From NCBI GenBank assembly GCA_965284315.1, contig OZ260072.1:1488001-1552000 (forward strand): a DNA stretch of 64,000 bases. Direction: 5' to 3'. The translations under genes were made by a program, and so were the position numbers. This document shows positions 33,118 to 42,817 of the stretch, piece after piece. How positions within the stretch are numbered: position 1 is the stretch's first letter; each line of letters begins with the position of its first letter. The notes under the pieces are model-generated. The model saw nothing but the letters and a program-made list of their open reading frames with translations, had not been told where the DNA came from and did no database searches. The stretch is from PCRC01 sp017848435 (GTDB taxonomy: Bacteria; Pseudomonadota; Gammaproteobacteria; Burkholderiales; Burkholderiaceae_C).

Positions 33118-33930
33118 ATGACAACACGCACCTTTCTGACACGGCTGTGCGCGGGTGGCCTGCTCGCCGCCAGCCTGCTGCTGGCGCCGCTGGCCCACGC
33201 CGGTCGCTCCTGCGAGACAAAACCCCCGGGCGTGCAGAGCCTCACGCGGGGCCTGGCGCTGGCCGAGCGCACCCAGGCGGCGCTGGACGCCAGCGGTGCC
33301 AGCGTGGTGGTGCTGGCCCGTGCCGGGCAAGACCTGGGCAAATACCATCTGCGTTACTCGCACCTTGGTTTTGCCTACAAGCAGCCCGACGGCGCGGGCG
33401 GCCATGTGTGGCGCGTGCTGCACAAGCTCAACGACTGCGGCAGCGCGGTGGCGGCGGTGTACCGCCAAGGGTTGGGCGACTTTCTCCTGGACGACCTCTG
33501 GCGTTTTGAGGCCGCCTGGGCGGTGCCGACGCCCGATGTGCAGAGCAGGCTGCTGGCGATGCTGCAAGACACGGCCCGCGCCACGGCGTTGCACCAGCGG
33601 CCCTACAGCCTGGTGAGCTACGCGTGGGGGCAGACCTACCAGCAGTCCAACCAGTGGGCGATTGAAACGCTGGCCATGGCGGTGGAGCCGGGCATCAATA
33701 CCCGCCAGAAAGCGCAGGCCTGGCTGCAGTTCAAGGGCTACGAGCCAACCGCCCTGAAGCTGGGCCCACTGACCCGGTTGGGCGGCCGGGTCAGCGCGGC
33801 GAACGTGGCCTTTGACGACCACCCGAACGAGAAGCGGTTTTCAGACCGCATCGAGACCGTCACGGTGGACTCGGTCTTCGCCTGGCTGGTGCGGGCCCAG
33901 CTGACCACAGCGCCCGAGGTGTTGCGGTGA
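33118..33930 (+). CDS. DUF2145 family exported protein
   Basis: A 270-residue protein with a signal peptide (to LAHAG, residue ~28) and the DUF2145 core, including HLGFAYKQPDGAGGHVWRVLHKLNDC and PYSLVSYAWGQTYQQSNQWAIE. Two conserved cysteines (in GRSCETKP and LNDCGS) could form a disulfide. The family is of unknown function and was proposed to be periplasmic. Last gene of the yiaAB-unknown-DUF2145 run, convergent with the next gene (20-base gap). Confidence 0.84.
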   Translation: MTTRTFLTRLCAGGLLAASLLLAPLAHAGRSCETKPPGVQSLTRGLALAERTQAALDASGASVVVLARAGQDLGKYHLRYSHLGFAYKQPDGAGGHVWRVLHKLNDCGSAVAAVYRQGLGDFLLDDLWRFEAAWAVPTPDVQSRLLAMLQDTARATALHQRPYSLVSYAWGQTYQQSNQWAIETLAMAVEPGINTRQKAQAWLQFKGYEPTALKLGPLTRLGGRVSAANVAFDDHPNEKRFSDRIETVTVDSVFAWLVRAQLTTAPEVLR

Positions 33931-33950
33931 GTTGGGCCGGGCGCGTGACA

Positions 33951-34751
33951 TCAAACGGGCAGGGCGGTGCCGAGGTCGGGCAAGGCGCCCGTGGCACTGG
34001 CAAACAGGCTGCTGGCGGTGCTGCTGATCGGGGTCAGCAGGCCGCCCAGCGTGTCACCCAGCGGGACCGATGGCAAGGCGCCCACCACCGTGTCCAGCAG
34101 GTCGCCCAGTGGCACGGCCGACAGCAGGCCGCCAGCCAGCTCGCCCAGGCCCAGCAGCTCGCCGCTGCCAATGTCGGCCAGCAGGTCGGTACCGGGTGCA
34201 CCGAGTTGGGCGCCCAGCGCGAACACCTGGTTTTCCAGGCTGGTCAGTGTGGCGTTGATGGGCGCCAGCGTGGATTCTGCGGTGGCCAGCAAGTCGCCCA
34301 CGGGCCCGCTCAGGCCCAGGGTGTCCAGGTCGGTGTAGAGCACGTCGGTGAGGTAGTCGGACTGCAGGCCCAGCGGTGCCAGCAGGTGTGCGGTGGTGTC
34401 TGCGCCAAACAGCGCGTCGATGTCGGCGCCCACGGCGCTTTTGACGGTGGTGGCCGTGCCGCCCACGAGGGTGTCGACTGGGTCCAGGCCGTTCGGGTGG
34501 TCGGCCGCGTAGCCGGTGCCCACCAACGGGGCCAGGCCGATGTTCAGGCCACCCAGCAGGTCGGCGGCCAGGCCGTCAACCGGGTCGTTCAGGGTGATCA
34601 GGCCAGAGCCGTGCAGTGGCCCGGCGTCCAGCCCGTCGGTCAGGGTGTCGACGAACACGAGGGTCGGGTCGAGCAGGTTGGAGCGCTGGACCGCCGCCGC
34701 GGTGGCGGTGATCTGGATGTCGGCGCTGGCGAGGGTGTGGACGTCGGCCAT
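33951..34751 (-). CDS. Low-complexity Gly/Leu/Asp-rich protein A
   Basis: A 266-residue acidic protein with no cysteine and almost no lysine or arginine. Start at ATG 34751 with AGGA 8 bases upstream; a TTG at 34766 is less likely. There is no classical signal peptide. Residues ~50-170 match, in the same order, a module of the next gene upstream: GSGLIT, P.DG, GLN.GLAPLVG, HPNGLDPVD, TLVGG and a D..TD near the end. The tail is built from LLG/PLG repeats. The lack of charge, and the absence of cysteine, suggest a secreted or surface protein. Function unknown. Confidence 0.65.
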   Translation of the reverse strand: MADVHTLASADIQITATAAAVQRSNLLDPTLVFVDTLTDGLDAGPLHGSGLITLNDPVDGLAADLLGGLNIGLAPLVGTGYAADHPNGLDPVDTLVGGTATTVKSAVGADIDALFGADTTAHLLAPLGLQSDYLTDVLYTDLDTLGLSGPVGDLLATAESTLAPINATLTSLENQVFALGAQLGAPGTDLLADIGSGELLGLGELAGGLLSAVPLGDLLDTVVGALPSVPLGDTLGGLLTPISSTASSLFASATGALPDLGTALPV

Positions 34752-35092
34752 GTGGTTTCCTTTCAATTGGGAAGTGCAGATGTGCGCCGATGCCCAGCAA
34801 GTAGTACGCCAAATTAAGGGTTAACCCTAGTATTTATGCCTTTCGTATGCATTTGGCTGGGTTTTCGTGACTTTTTTCGCGGTTTGCGGCCGGCTGCTTG
34901 GCACTGCTGTGCGCCGGTGGCGTGCAGGTTGGGCGTGCTGCGGTCACAGCTTGGTGCATGGCGCGCCAAGCCGGGGTGCACGGGGCCGCGCGACGTAAAA
35001 ACGCCGGGGGTGCTGCGGTGAAGAATCACCACAGCGCCACCGGCGAACGGCGCAGTCAATGCGTCCGACGAGGAGAAACGCTCAGAAAAACA
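34752..35092. promoter_or_regulatory. 341-base gap with regulatory element for protein A
   Basis: No convincing gene is seen. The gap holds a perfect 12-bp palindrome AGGGTTAACCCT (34817-34828), a CGCCAAA block (34807-34813), then GTATGCAT (34845-34852) and CGTGACTTTTTTC (34866-34878). The last three blocks recur upstream of the second low-complexity gene in the same order. Beyond about 34900 only GC-rich sequence without clear signals remains. A 61-codon plus-strand frame at 34836-35021 is rejected as a gene. Confidence 0.6.
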
Positions 35093-36982
35093 TCACAGGT
35101 TGTTCAGCAGGCCGCCCAGGGGGGAGTTGTGGCCCAGGTCGGTCACGCTGGAAATGGCAGGAATGTCCTGTGTCACGGTGGTCACGGTGTCTTGCAGTCC
35201 GGTCACGGTGGAGAGCAGGCCACCGGCGTTGGCGGTGAGGCCGGCATCGGGCACGCCGGCGGTGCTGGTCACCGGGGTCAGCAAGCCCGTGGCTTGGCCG
35301 AGCAGGCCGCCGGTGGGGTCGGCACCGTTCAGTGTGCCCAGCAGGCCGTCGGTAGAGACTGGCAGGTTGCTGGTACCGAGGTCGAGCGCACCGGTGCTGG
35401 CCGAACCGTTCAGGGTGTTGAGCAGGCTGCTCAGCAAATCGGTGCCGGTGCCGAGGTTGGCGCCAGTGTCGGCCAGGCTCAGGATGGGCAGGTCGCCCAG
35501 CAGGCCTTCCACAGGGCCGGTGACCTGGCCGAGCAAGCCGCTGCTCATGTCGCCGAGGTCGCCGCCGCCGGCCACGGCGGTGCCGCTGCCCAGCAGGCCG
35601 CCGGTCAAGCCACCGGTGAGGTCGTTCAGGATGTCGGTCACGGGGGCCAGCGGGCTGTCGTTGCCCAGCACCGGGTCGAGCAAGCCGCCCAGGCCACCGG
35701 TGGTCAGGCTGCCGCCGACTTCCGAGCCATTCAGGTTGCCGGTCAGACCGCCGAGCAAATCGGTGACGGGGGCCAGCACCTCGCCGACCACGCCGCCGAG
35801 GTTCAGGCCACCAGCGCCGGTCAGGTCGCCCAGCAAATCATTCAGCGGGGCGCCGAGGGTGTTGGTGGTGCCGAGCAGGTCACCCACCAGGCCGCTCACC
35901 AGGCCGGTGACGGGGGCCAGTGCGGCTTCGCCGGCAGACAGGCCGTTGGCCAGCGAACCCAGGCCGGCCGTGTTGGCCAGACCGCTGACGGCGTCGGTGA
36001 CAAAGTCCACCTGGGTGGTGATCGGGTTCACCAGCGAGCCGGTGGTGCCGCTGCCGAGCAGCGAGTCAATGACCGGGCTGATGGCGCTGGTCAGCGGGGT
36101 GGTGACGCTGCCAACGGCGTTGTCAATCGGGTCAAAGTTGTTCGGGTTGTTGGGCGTGAAGCTCTCGCCAACAACAGGGGCGAGGGCGCTGTTCAGGCCG
36201 TCGGTCGCGGTGGCCACAATGCCGTCCAGCGGCGCAGCCATCGTGTTCAGGCCAGAGCCTTGCAAAATGCCACCGCCAAGGGCGTTGGTGGCGTTGTTGA
36301 CCGTGGCGGCGGCAGGTGCCAGCAGGCCCTGGGTGGCCACGGGGGCGGGGGTGACCGGCTCGGTGGGCGTTGTGGGGTTGGTCGGGCCATTGGGGTTGGG
36401 TGGCACCAATGTGGCCAGGCCAGGGCCGTCCGAACCGCCACCGGCCAGGCCTGCCAGGCCCGCCAGGCCGAGTGCGCCGAGCGCAAAGTTGTCGAGCATC
36501 GAGCCGCCGGCAGCGCCTTTTTTACGCACCGCCACAGAGGCGTCACCGGCTTCTTCGGGCATCGCGACGAACAGGTCGCCAGCGGCCATGTCCACCTGCA
36601 CCTGCTCGGCGCCGGAAGCCAGTTGCTTGACGCCGATGGTGGCGTCGCTGCCGCCGGACAACACGCCGTTCAGTGGCGTCTTGCCGGCCGGGCCGGGGAA
36701 GGTCACGTTGGCGCTGCCGCCTTGCGGCACGACCACGCGGTCACCGACCATCAGCGCGGTGTCGCCATTCACTGGCACGCGCACATCGCCGCGGATGATC
36801 TGGGTGCCGGGCGTGGCGCCCGACAGCGAACCGAGGCCCACCGGCGCGGACGGCGCCACGGCGGCAGGGGCGTTGTACACCGGCACATTGGCGGCGGCCG
36901 ATGTGTTGGCCTGGGCCAGGACGGGCGACTCGCTGCCCATAACGGCGACGACGGGGGGCGAGGAGAGTTCGGCGATGCTCAT
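35093..36982 (-). CDS. Low-complexity Gly/Leu/Thr-rich protein B with retention-module-like start
   Basis: A 629-residue protein without cysteine. Residues ~50-140 resemble a FecR/retention-module fold (PGTQIIRGDVRVPVNGD, MVGDRVVVPQGGSANVTFPG). Next comes a basic patch (RKKG) and a glycine-zipper-like hydrophobic stretch (GALGLAGLAGLAGGG, ~170-185), then a Pro/Thr linker. About 235-370 is the module shared with protein A (GSGLNT, GLNSALAPVVG, NNFDPIDNAVG). The rest is some 15 LLG..L.LTGG repeats. Retention module plus glycine zipper recalls LapA/BapA adhesins, but no RTX repeats or type I genes are here. AAGGA lies 7 bases before ATG 36982. Confidence 0.68.
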   Translation of the reverse strand: MSIAELSSPPVVAVMGSESPVLAQANTSAAANVPVYNAPAAVAPSAPVGLGSLSGATPGTQIIRGDVRVPVNGDTALMVGDRVVVPQGGSANVTFPGPAGKTPLNGVLSGGSDATIGVKQLASGAEQVQVDMAAGDLFVAMPEEAGDASVAVRKKGAAGGSMLDNFALGALGLAGLAGLAGGGSDGPGLATLVPPNPNGPTNPTTPTEPVTPAPVATQGLLAPAAATVNNATNALGGGILQGSGLNTMAAPLDGIVATATDGLNSALAPVVGESFTPNNPNNFDPIDNAVGSVTTPLTSAISPVIDSLLGSGTTGSLVNPITTQVDFVTDAVSGLANTAGLGSLANGLSAGEAALAPVTGLVSGLVGDLLGTTNTLGAPLNDLLGDLTGAGGLNLGGVVGEVLAPVTDLLGGLTGNLNGSEVGGSLTTGGLGGLLDPVLGNDSPLAPVTDILNDLTGGLTGGLLGSGTAVAGGGDLGDMSSGLLGQVTGPVEGLLGDLPILSLADTGANLGTGTDLLSSLLNTLNGSASTGALDLGTSNLPVSTDGLLGTLNGADPTGGLLGQATGLLTPVTSTAGVPDAGLTANAGGLLSTVTGLQDTVTTVTQDIPAISSVTDLGHNSPLGGLLNNL

Positions 36983-37305
36983 GGTAGGGTCCTTGAAAAA
37001 AGTGACAGGAATGAATGGCTGTTACTTATGGATATCGAACCCTTGGCGCCAAACCTGAAGCGTTTGCATACTTCGGTATGCATGGTTTCTGTGACTTTTT
37101 TCAGCAGATTGACCGCTTGTTGCCATGCATGAGTGGCCTGCAAGCCCCCGCCAGCCATGGGAGAGCGGCCCGAACCTGCTTGCAGGCACCCTCACAGGCC
37201 AGGAACTGACAGAATTGAATCAAATAGGTCTCAAGCCTCAGTGAAACCTGTCAGGAGAGCTATTAAAACCATAGCGCTAATGTGTTTGTTACCGGGAGTG
37301 ACGTG
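36983..37305. promoter_or_regulatory. 323-base divergent region with inverted repeat and hairpin
   Basis: It holds regulatory signals for protein B. GAAAAAAGTGACAG (36995-37008) and CTGTGACTTTTTTC (37089-37102) form a near-perfect inverted repeat (one mismatch). Between them lie CGCCAAA (37047-37053) and the perfect palindrome GCATAC-TTCG-GTATGC (37066-37081), followed by ATGG. The CGCCAAA, GTATGCAT and GTGACTTTTTTC blocks recur upstream of protein A. From 37214 to 37280 there is a dispersed repeat copy in the leader of the zinc-ribbon gene. No gene is seen. Confidence 0.65.
37214..37280 (+). repeat. Dispersed ~65-bp repeat, copy 5 (intergenic)
   Basis: GAATCAAATAGGTCTCAAG, then CCTCAGTGAAACCTGTCAGG, then AGCTATTAAAACCATAGCGC. 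This is the cleanest full-length copy with the terminal inverted repeat GCTAT...ATAGC. It sits 26 bases before the zinc-ribbon gene start. Confidence 0.78.
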
Positions 37306-38349
37306 ATGAGCAAAGCCCTGCGACTGTCCGAGAAATGGTTTCACCGCGGCCTGTGGGTCGTGGCCCTGGTGTTCGCCAGTTTCCTGATTGGCCTGGGCGG
37401 CACGCTGGTGGGTGACCTGCCGCAGGTGGAGGGCCGCTACAGCCTGGACGACTTCATCGACCGCCCGCAGGCCAACGCCGCGCGCGCCGAGATCAAGGCC
37501 GCGCAGCGCAGCGAACAGGCCGCCCAGGACGCGCTGGACCAGGCCAGCCTCAAGCACAAGGCGGCGCAGGCCGACGCGGCCGCCGCACGCGAGACCTTCA
37601 GCAACTGGCTGGCCACCCGCCGCGCCACCGAACGGCCCGAGCAGGACGGCGAACTGGTGGCCCGCACCGCCGCGCTCGACAAACTCAAGGCCACCGAACG
37701 CCAGGCGCTGGCGCAGGTGGAAGACCAGCAGCAGGTGGCGCTGGACGCGCAACAGGCCGCCAGCAAGGCACACACCCGGCTGGGCGAGCTGGAGCAGGCC
37801 GGCCAGGCCGGGCTGAACGCCGCCCTGCGCGGCCAGGAGCTGCGGGTGTTTGGCTACCGGCTGGCGCTCACGCTGCCATTGCTGGGCGTGGCGGGCTGGC
37901 TGTTTGTGAAGCAACGCAAAAGCACCTGGTGGCCCTTCGTCTGGGGCTTCATCTTCTTTGCGCTGTTCGCTTTCTTTGTGGAGCTGGTGCCGTACTTGCC
38001 CAGTTATGGCGGCTACGTGCGCTATGTGGTGGGCATTGTGGTCACCGCGCTGGTGGGCCGGCAGGCCATCGTCGCGCTGAACCGCTACCTGGAACGGCAG
38101 AAGCTGGCCGAGCAGAAGCCCGACGCCCAGCGCCGCGAGGAACTCAGCTACGACGTGGCGCTGGCCCGGCTGGCCAAAAACGTGTGCCCTGGCTGCGAGC
38201 GGGCGGTGGACCTGAAAGACAAGGCGCAGGACTTTTGCCCGCACTGCGGCATTGGCCTGTTTGACCATTGCGGCCAATGCCAGACCCGCAAGAACGCGTT
38301 TTCACGCTTCTGCCAGGCGTGTGGCACGCCAGCGCGGCCAGTGGCTTGA
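37306..38349 (+). CDS. Coiled-coil membrane protein with C-terminal zinc ribbons
   Basis: A 347-residue protein. One membrane helix lies near residues 18-38. A coiled-coil/Ala-rich region covers about 50-175 (AARAEIKAAQRSEQAAQDALDQ). Three to four helices span about 185-265. A cytoplasmic tail carries paired CxxC knuckles: CPGCERA, CPHCG, CGQCQ, CQACG, that is two zinc ribbons. GGGAG stands before ATG 37306. The coiled coil should lie on the other side of the membrane from the ribbons only if helix number is odd, which I cannot settle. Function unknown; the ParA-like gene follows 92 bases downstream. Confidence 0.75.
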   Translation: MSKALRLSEKWFHRGLWVVALVFASFLIGLGGTLVGDLPQVEGRYSLDDFIDRPQANAARAEIKAAQRSEQAAQDALDQASLKHKAAQADAAAARETFSNWLATRRATERPEQDGELVARTAALDKLKATERQALAQVEDQQQVALDAQQAASKAHTRLGELEQAGQAGLNAALRGQELRVFGYRLALTLPLLGVAGWLFVKQRKSTWWPFVWGFIFFALFAFFVELVPYLPSYGGYVRYVVGIVVTALVGRQAIVALNRYLERQKLAEQKPDAQRREELSYDVALARLAKNVCPGCERAVDLKDKAQDFCPHCGIGLFDHCGQCQTRKNAFSRFCQACGTPARPVA

Positions 38350-38441
38350 GGGCCTCTGGCCGTACCGGGCGTCACACACGCACGGTTCTTGCGTGTTAGT
38401 GTCCGCAGTCATTTCACAAGCCCTAACGACAGGACATTCCC

Positions 38442-39146
38442 ATGCGCTCCCTCAATTTCATCGGCGGCGAAAAAGGCGGCGTCGGCAAATCGGTCACCGC
38501 CCGCGTGCTGGCCCAGTACTTCATTGACCACGGCCGGCCCTTCATCGGCTTTGACACCGACCGCTCGCACACCTCTTTCACCCGCTTTTATGCCGACTAC
38601 GCGTCGCCGGTGGTCATCGACCGCTACGAGAGCCTGGACCTGGTGGCGCAGGTGTTTGAAGACGAGCCTGGTGATGCCGCCCCGCGCAGCGTGGTGGTGG
38701 ACCTGGCCGCGCAGACCGCCGCCCCGCTGGCCCGCTGGGTCAACGACTCCGACCTGCTGGGGCTGCTGGCCGAGATGGGTGTGGCGGTGAACTTCTGGCA
38801 CCTGGCCGACGCGGGGAAAGAGTCTGTGGATTTGCTCGACCGGTTGGTAGACACCTACGGCGGCGGCCCCAACTACATCGTGGTCAAGAACCTGGGCCGG
38901 GGCAGCGACTTCTCGCTGCTGGACGCCTCGCCGGCGATGCACAAGGCGCAGGCGTTGGGCGCGCAGGTGGTGTCGCTGGCACAGCTGCACGAGGCCAGCA
39001 TGCGCAAGATCGACCGGCAAAACGCCAGTTTCTGGTCGGCGGTGAACGGCCGCACCGGCCCGGATGCGTTGGGGCTGTTGGAGCGCCAGCGCCTGAAAAC
39101 CTGGCTCCGGGGCACCTACGCCACGCTGGACGGCTTGCCGCTGTGA
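38442..39146 (+). CDS. ParA/MinD-like P-loop ATPase
   Basis: A 234-residue cytoplasmic protein with a deviant Walker A motif GGEKGGVGKSVTAR at residues ~8-21, including the signature first lysine of the MinD/ParA class. A Walker A'-like DTDRSH follows near 39 and VVVDLAAQT near 88. No ParB gene or parS-like repeat is adjacent, so plasmid-type partition is unlikely; such orphans include mobilisation-type (MobD) and positioning ATPases. It is convergent with tgt, 3 bases apart. Confidence 0.78.
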   Translation: MRSLNFIGGEKGGVGKSVTARVLAQYFIDHGRPFIGFDTDRSHTSFTRFYADYASPVVIDRYESLDLVAQVFEDEPGDAAPRSVVVDLAAQTAAPLARWVNDSDLLGLLAEMGVAVNFWHLADAGKESVDLLDRLVDTYGGGPNYIVVKNLGRGSDFSLLDASPAMHKAQALGAQVVSLAQLHEASMRKIDRQNASFWSAVNGRTGPDALGLLERQRLKTWLRGTYATLDGLPL

Positions 39147-39149
39147 GCG

Positions 39150-40337
<1,188 letters not shown>

Positions 40338-40348
40338 GGGGGAAATGG

Positions 40349-41653
40349 TTAGGCAGGCTTGCGGGCGACCACGATGTAGCCGCCAATCCGCTGGCCGCTC
40401 TCAACGCGGATGGTGGTGTCTTCCTGTGTGACGTTGGTGAGGCCGGCGGCCGTGCACAGCGCGCGCACATGGCTGGCCTTGTGGGCATAGCGCGTGCTTG
40501 GGCGCAGCACCAGATCGGCTTCGCCCGGCTGTGCCGCTTCGCAGGAAAAAATGAAGTGGCCACCGGGTTTGAGGGCGCGTGCGGTCGCGGGCACCACCTC
40601 TGTCAGGTCGCCCGAATAGATGAACACGTCGCAGGCGGCGACCACGTCGTAGCAATCGGCCGGCATGCCGCGCAGGGCGGTCAGCAGGTCGGTGGTCAGG
40701 AAGTCGTCGTATATCTGCAGCTGTGCCGCCTGCGCCAGCATGCCGGGCGAGAGGTCCACCCCGATCAGCAGGCCATGGATGCCGCCGAGGTACTTGCCCA
40801 GCAAGCCCGTGCCGCAGCCGAGGTCGAGCAGGTCGAGCACGCCGTCCGGGTAGCGCTCGCCGACCAGCGCCGCCACACGGGCCGGGACCTGGTACTGCAG
40901 GCCTTCGACCAAGTGCATGTCAAACACCGGGGCGTAGCCGTCGAACAGGGCCTGCGTCATGGCGGCGGGCTGGGTCGGTGGCACCTCGCCACGGGCGACG
41001 CTGTGCCAGAACCGGTAGGTCGCGTTGGCCGGGTCGTGGGCGAGCAGGGTTGCTGTGTCTTGCACCGCCAGGGCGGTGTCGCCAGCCGCCAGTGCCGCCT
41101 TGGCCCGGCCGAGGCGCACGTCCACGTCGCTTGCATCGTGTTCCAACAGCTGGGTGCTCACCAGCACCGCGTGGGCGTGGTGGCCGAGCTGGGCGAGGTC
41201 GCGCGCCAGGTGGCGCTTGAGGGGGGCGTTGTCCGGGTCCAGCTGCAGCGCTTTTTCCAGCCAGGCCAGGGCCAGTTGCGGGTTCAGGGCCTGGTGGGCG
41301 ATGTCGACCATGCCTGTCAGCACCGGCAGGCTGTTGGGTGCGAGCGCCACCGCTTGCTGGGCCGCGTCCAGCGCTTCTGGCGTCCGGCCCATGCGTGCGA
41401 GCAGCAAGGCCAGCTCGGTGGCGGGCACGGCCCAGGCCGGGCTCAGGCTGGCGGCCCGGCGCATGTGGTGCAGCGCGTCGTCGGGGCGGCCAGCGGCCTC
41501 GGCCATGTGCGCGCCAATCAGGTGGACGCGCGGGTCGTTGGGTGCCACGCGGGCCACCGCGTCCAGTTGCGCGGCTGCCGCAGACAGGTCACCGCCAACG
41601 AGCCGTTGCTCGATGCCGTGCAGTTGCTGCAGGATGGGGTCGGTGGTGGTCAT
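40349..41653 (-). CDS. TPR-repeat SAM-dependent methyltransferase
   Basis: A 434-residue protein. Residues ~10-215 are TPR repeats (for example GRTPEALDAAQQAVALAPNS, NPQLALAWLEKALQLDPDN). Residues ~235-434 are a class I methyltransferase with SAM motif I DLLDLGCGTGLLGKYL, motif II-like IGVDLSPGMLAQA, and DVVAACDVFIYSGDL, as in NodS/CmoA-like and Mma1-type enzymes. The target is unknown. The start codon overlaps the queA stop (ATGA), and tgt follows closely, so it is translated with the queuosine genes. Confidence 0.85.
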   Translation of the reverse strand: MTTTDPILQQLHGIEQRLVGGDLSAAAAQLDAVARVAPNDPRVHLIGAHMAEAAGRPDDALHHMRRAASLSPAWAVPATELALLLARMGRTPEALDAAQQAVALAPNSLPVLTGMVDIAHQALNPQLALAWLEKALQLDPDNAPLKRHLARDLAQLGHHAHAVLVSTQLLEHDASDVDVRLGRAKAALAAGDTALAVQDTATLLAHDPANATYRFWHSVARGEVPPTQPAAMTQALFDGYAPVFDMHLVEGLQYQVPARVAALVGERYPDGVLDLLDLGCGTGLLGKYLGGIHGLLIGVDLSPGMLAQAAQLQIYDDFLTTDLLTALRGMPADCYDVVAACDVFIYSGDLTEVVPATARALKPGGHFIFSCEAAQPGEADLVLRPSTRYAHKASHVRALCTAAGLTNVTQEDTTIRVESGQRIGGYIVVARKPA

Positions 41654-42729
41654 GGCAGGGCCTGTTGTGGGGCTGGCGGTTGGCGTTCGGTGGTGCTGGC
41701 CGCCAGCAGCATGGCGTCACCATAGCTGAAGAAGCGGTACTGGCTGGCCACCGCATGGCGGTACAGCGCCATGACCTGCTCGTAACCCGCAAAGGCGCTG
41801 ACCAGCATCATCAGCGTTGACTTGGGCAAATGGAAGTTGGTGATGAGCAGGTCCACCACCTGGAAGGCGAAGCCGGGGGTGATGAAGATGGCGGTGTCGC
41901 CGGTGGTCTGGCCGCTGCGCGCCCACGATTCCAGCGTGCGCACGGTGGTGGTGCCCACGGCCACCACCCGGCCGCCGCGGGCGCGGCAGTCGGCCATCGC
42001 CTGCACGGTGCTGTCGGGCACGTTGAACCACTCGCTGTGCATGTGGTGTTCGGCCAGGTTCTCGGTTTTCACCGGCTGGAAGGTGCCGGCGCCGACGTGC
42101 AGCGTGACGCTGGCGCGCAACACGCCACGCGCGTCGAGCTGGGCCAGCAGGGCTTCGTCAAAGTGCAGCGCGGCGGTGGGGGCGGCCACCGCGCCGGGGT
42201 GTTTGGCAAACACGGTCTGGTAGCGGCGCTCGTCGTCGGCCGAGTCGGTGTGGGTGATGTAGGGCGGCAGCGGCACGTGGCCGTGCCGCGCCATCAGGGT
42301 GTACGGGTCGTCGCCCGCCGCATTGGCCAGCACGAACTGGAACAGGCGCCCCTCGGCGTCGGGCCAGCGGCCGACCAGGATGGCCATGAAACCGCCGTCC
42401 ATCTGCAGCGTGGTGCCGGGCAGCGGTTTTTTGCTGACTTTCATGTGCGCCACCACCTGGTTGCCCGGCAGCACCCGCTCGACCAGCAGCTCGACCTTGC
42501 CGCCGGTGGGCTTCTCGCCAAACAGCCGGGCCTTGATGACCTGCGTGTCGTTGAAGACCAGCAGGTCGCCGGCGTTCAGCAAAGGTGGCAGGTCGCGGAA
42601 GATGCGGTCCACCGGCGCCAGGCCGGTGCCGTCCAGCAGGCGGGAAGCGGTGCGTTCGGCGGCAGGGTGTTGGGCCACCAGCTTGGGTGGCAGGGCGAAG
42701 TCGAAATCGCTGACGGTGAAGGTGCGCAT
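41650..42729 (-). CDS. queA: S-adenosylmethionine:tRNA ribosyltransferase-isomerase
   Basis: A 359-residue enzyme that adds the epoxycyclopentane ring from SAM to preQ1-tRNA. Family signatures are visible: SDFDFALPPKLVAQHPAAERTASRLL at the start, FNDTQVIKARLFGEK, HVGAGTFQPVKTEN, HMHSEWF, and NFHLPKSTLMMLVSAFAG. The ATG at 42729 matches the family start. First gene of the queA-methyltransferase-tgt operon, divergent from recG across 88 bases. Confidence 0.96.
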   Translation of the reverse strand: MRTFTVSDFDFALPPKLVAQHPAAERTASRLLDGTGLAPVDRIFRDLPPLLNAGDLLVFNDTQVIKARLFGEKPTGGKVELLVERVLPGNQVVAHMKVSKKPLPGTTLQMDGGFMAILVGRWPDAEGRLFQFVLANAAGDDPYTLMARHGHVPLPPYITHTDSADDERRYQTVFAKHPGAVAAPTAALHFDEALLAQLDARGVLRASVTLHVGAGTFQPVKTENLAEHHMHSEWFNVPDSTVQAMADCRARGGRVVAVGTTTVRTLESWARSGQTTGDTAIFITPGFAFQVVDLLITNFHLPKSTLMMLVSAFAGYEQVMALYRHAVASQYRFFSYGDAMLLAASTTERQPPAPQQALP

Positions 42730-42817
42730 GGGCTTGAGGGTCGGACGAACCCGTGCCAAGTGGAATGAAGGGGTGTCCCAGGGCATGGCCTTGGGACAAG
42801 ACAGGCAGAATTGTCCC

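Noticed and set aside
34836..35021. 61-codon plus-strand frame with FRDFF, resembling CDFF in a 64-codon frame at 37015-37209
   Set aside because: The likeness comes from the shared DNA element GTGACTTTTTTC, not from a conserved protein: the rest does not align and the codon pattern is not conserved. Kept as an alternative reading of the element only.
33951..36982. PE_PGRS-like or collagen-like proteins
   Set aside because: Gly/Leu repeats are present, but no PE domain and no continuous G-x-y triplets; compositional likeness only.
34898..37132. Open frame of 744 codons on the plus strand
   Set aside because: Antisense shadow of the low-complexity protein B gene. Repetitive coding sequence opens both strands; no start signal or family.
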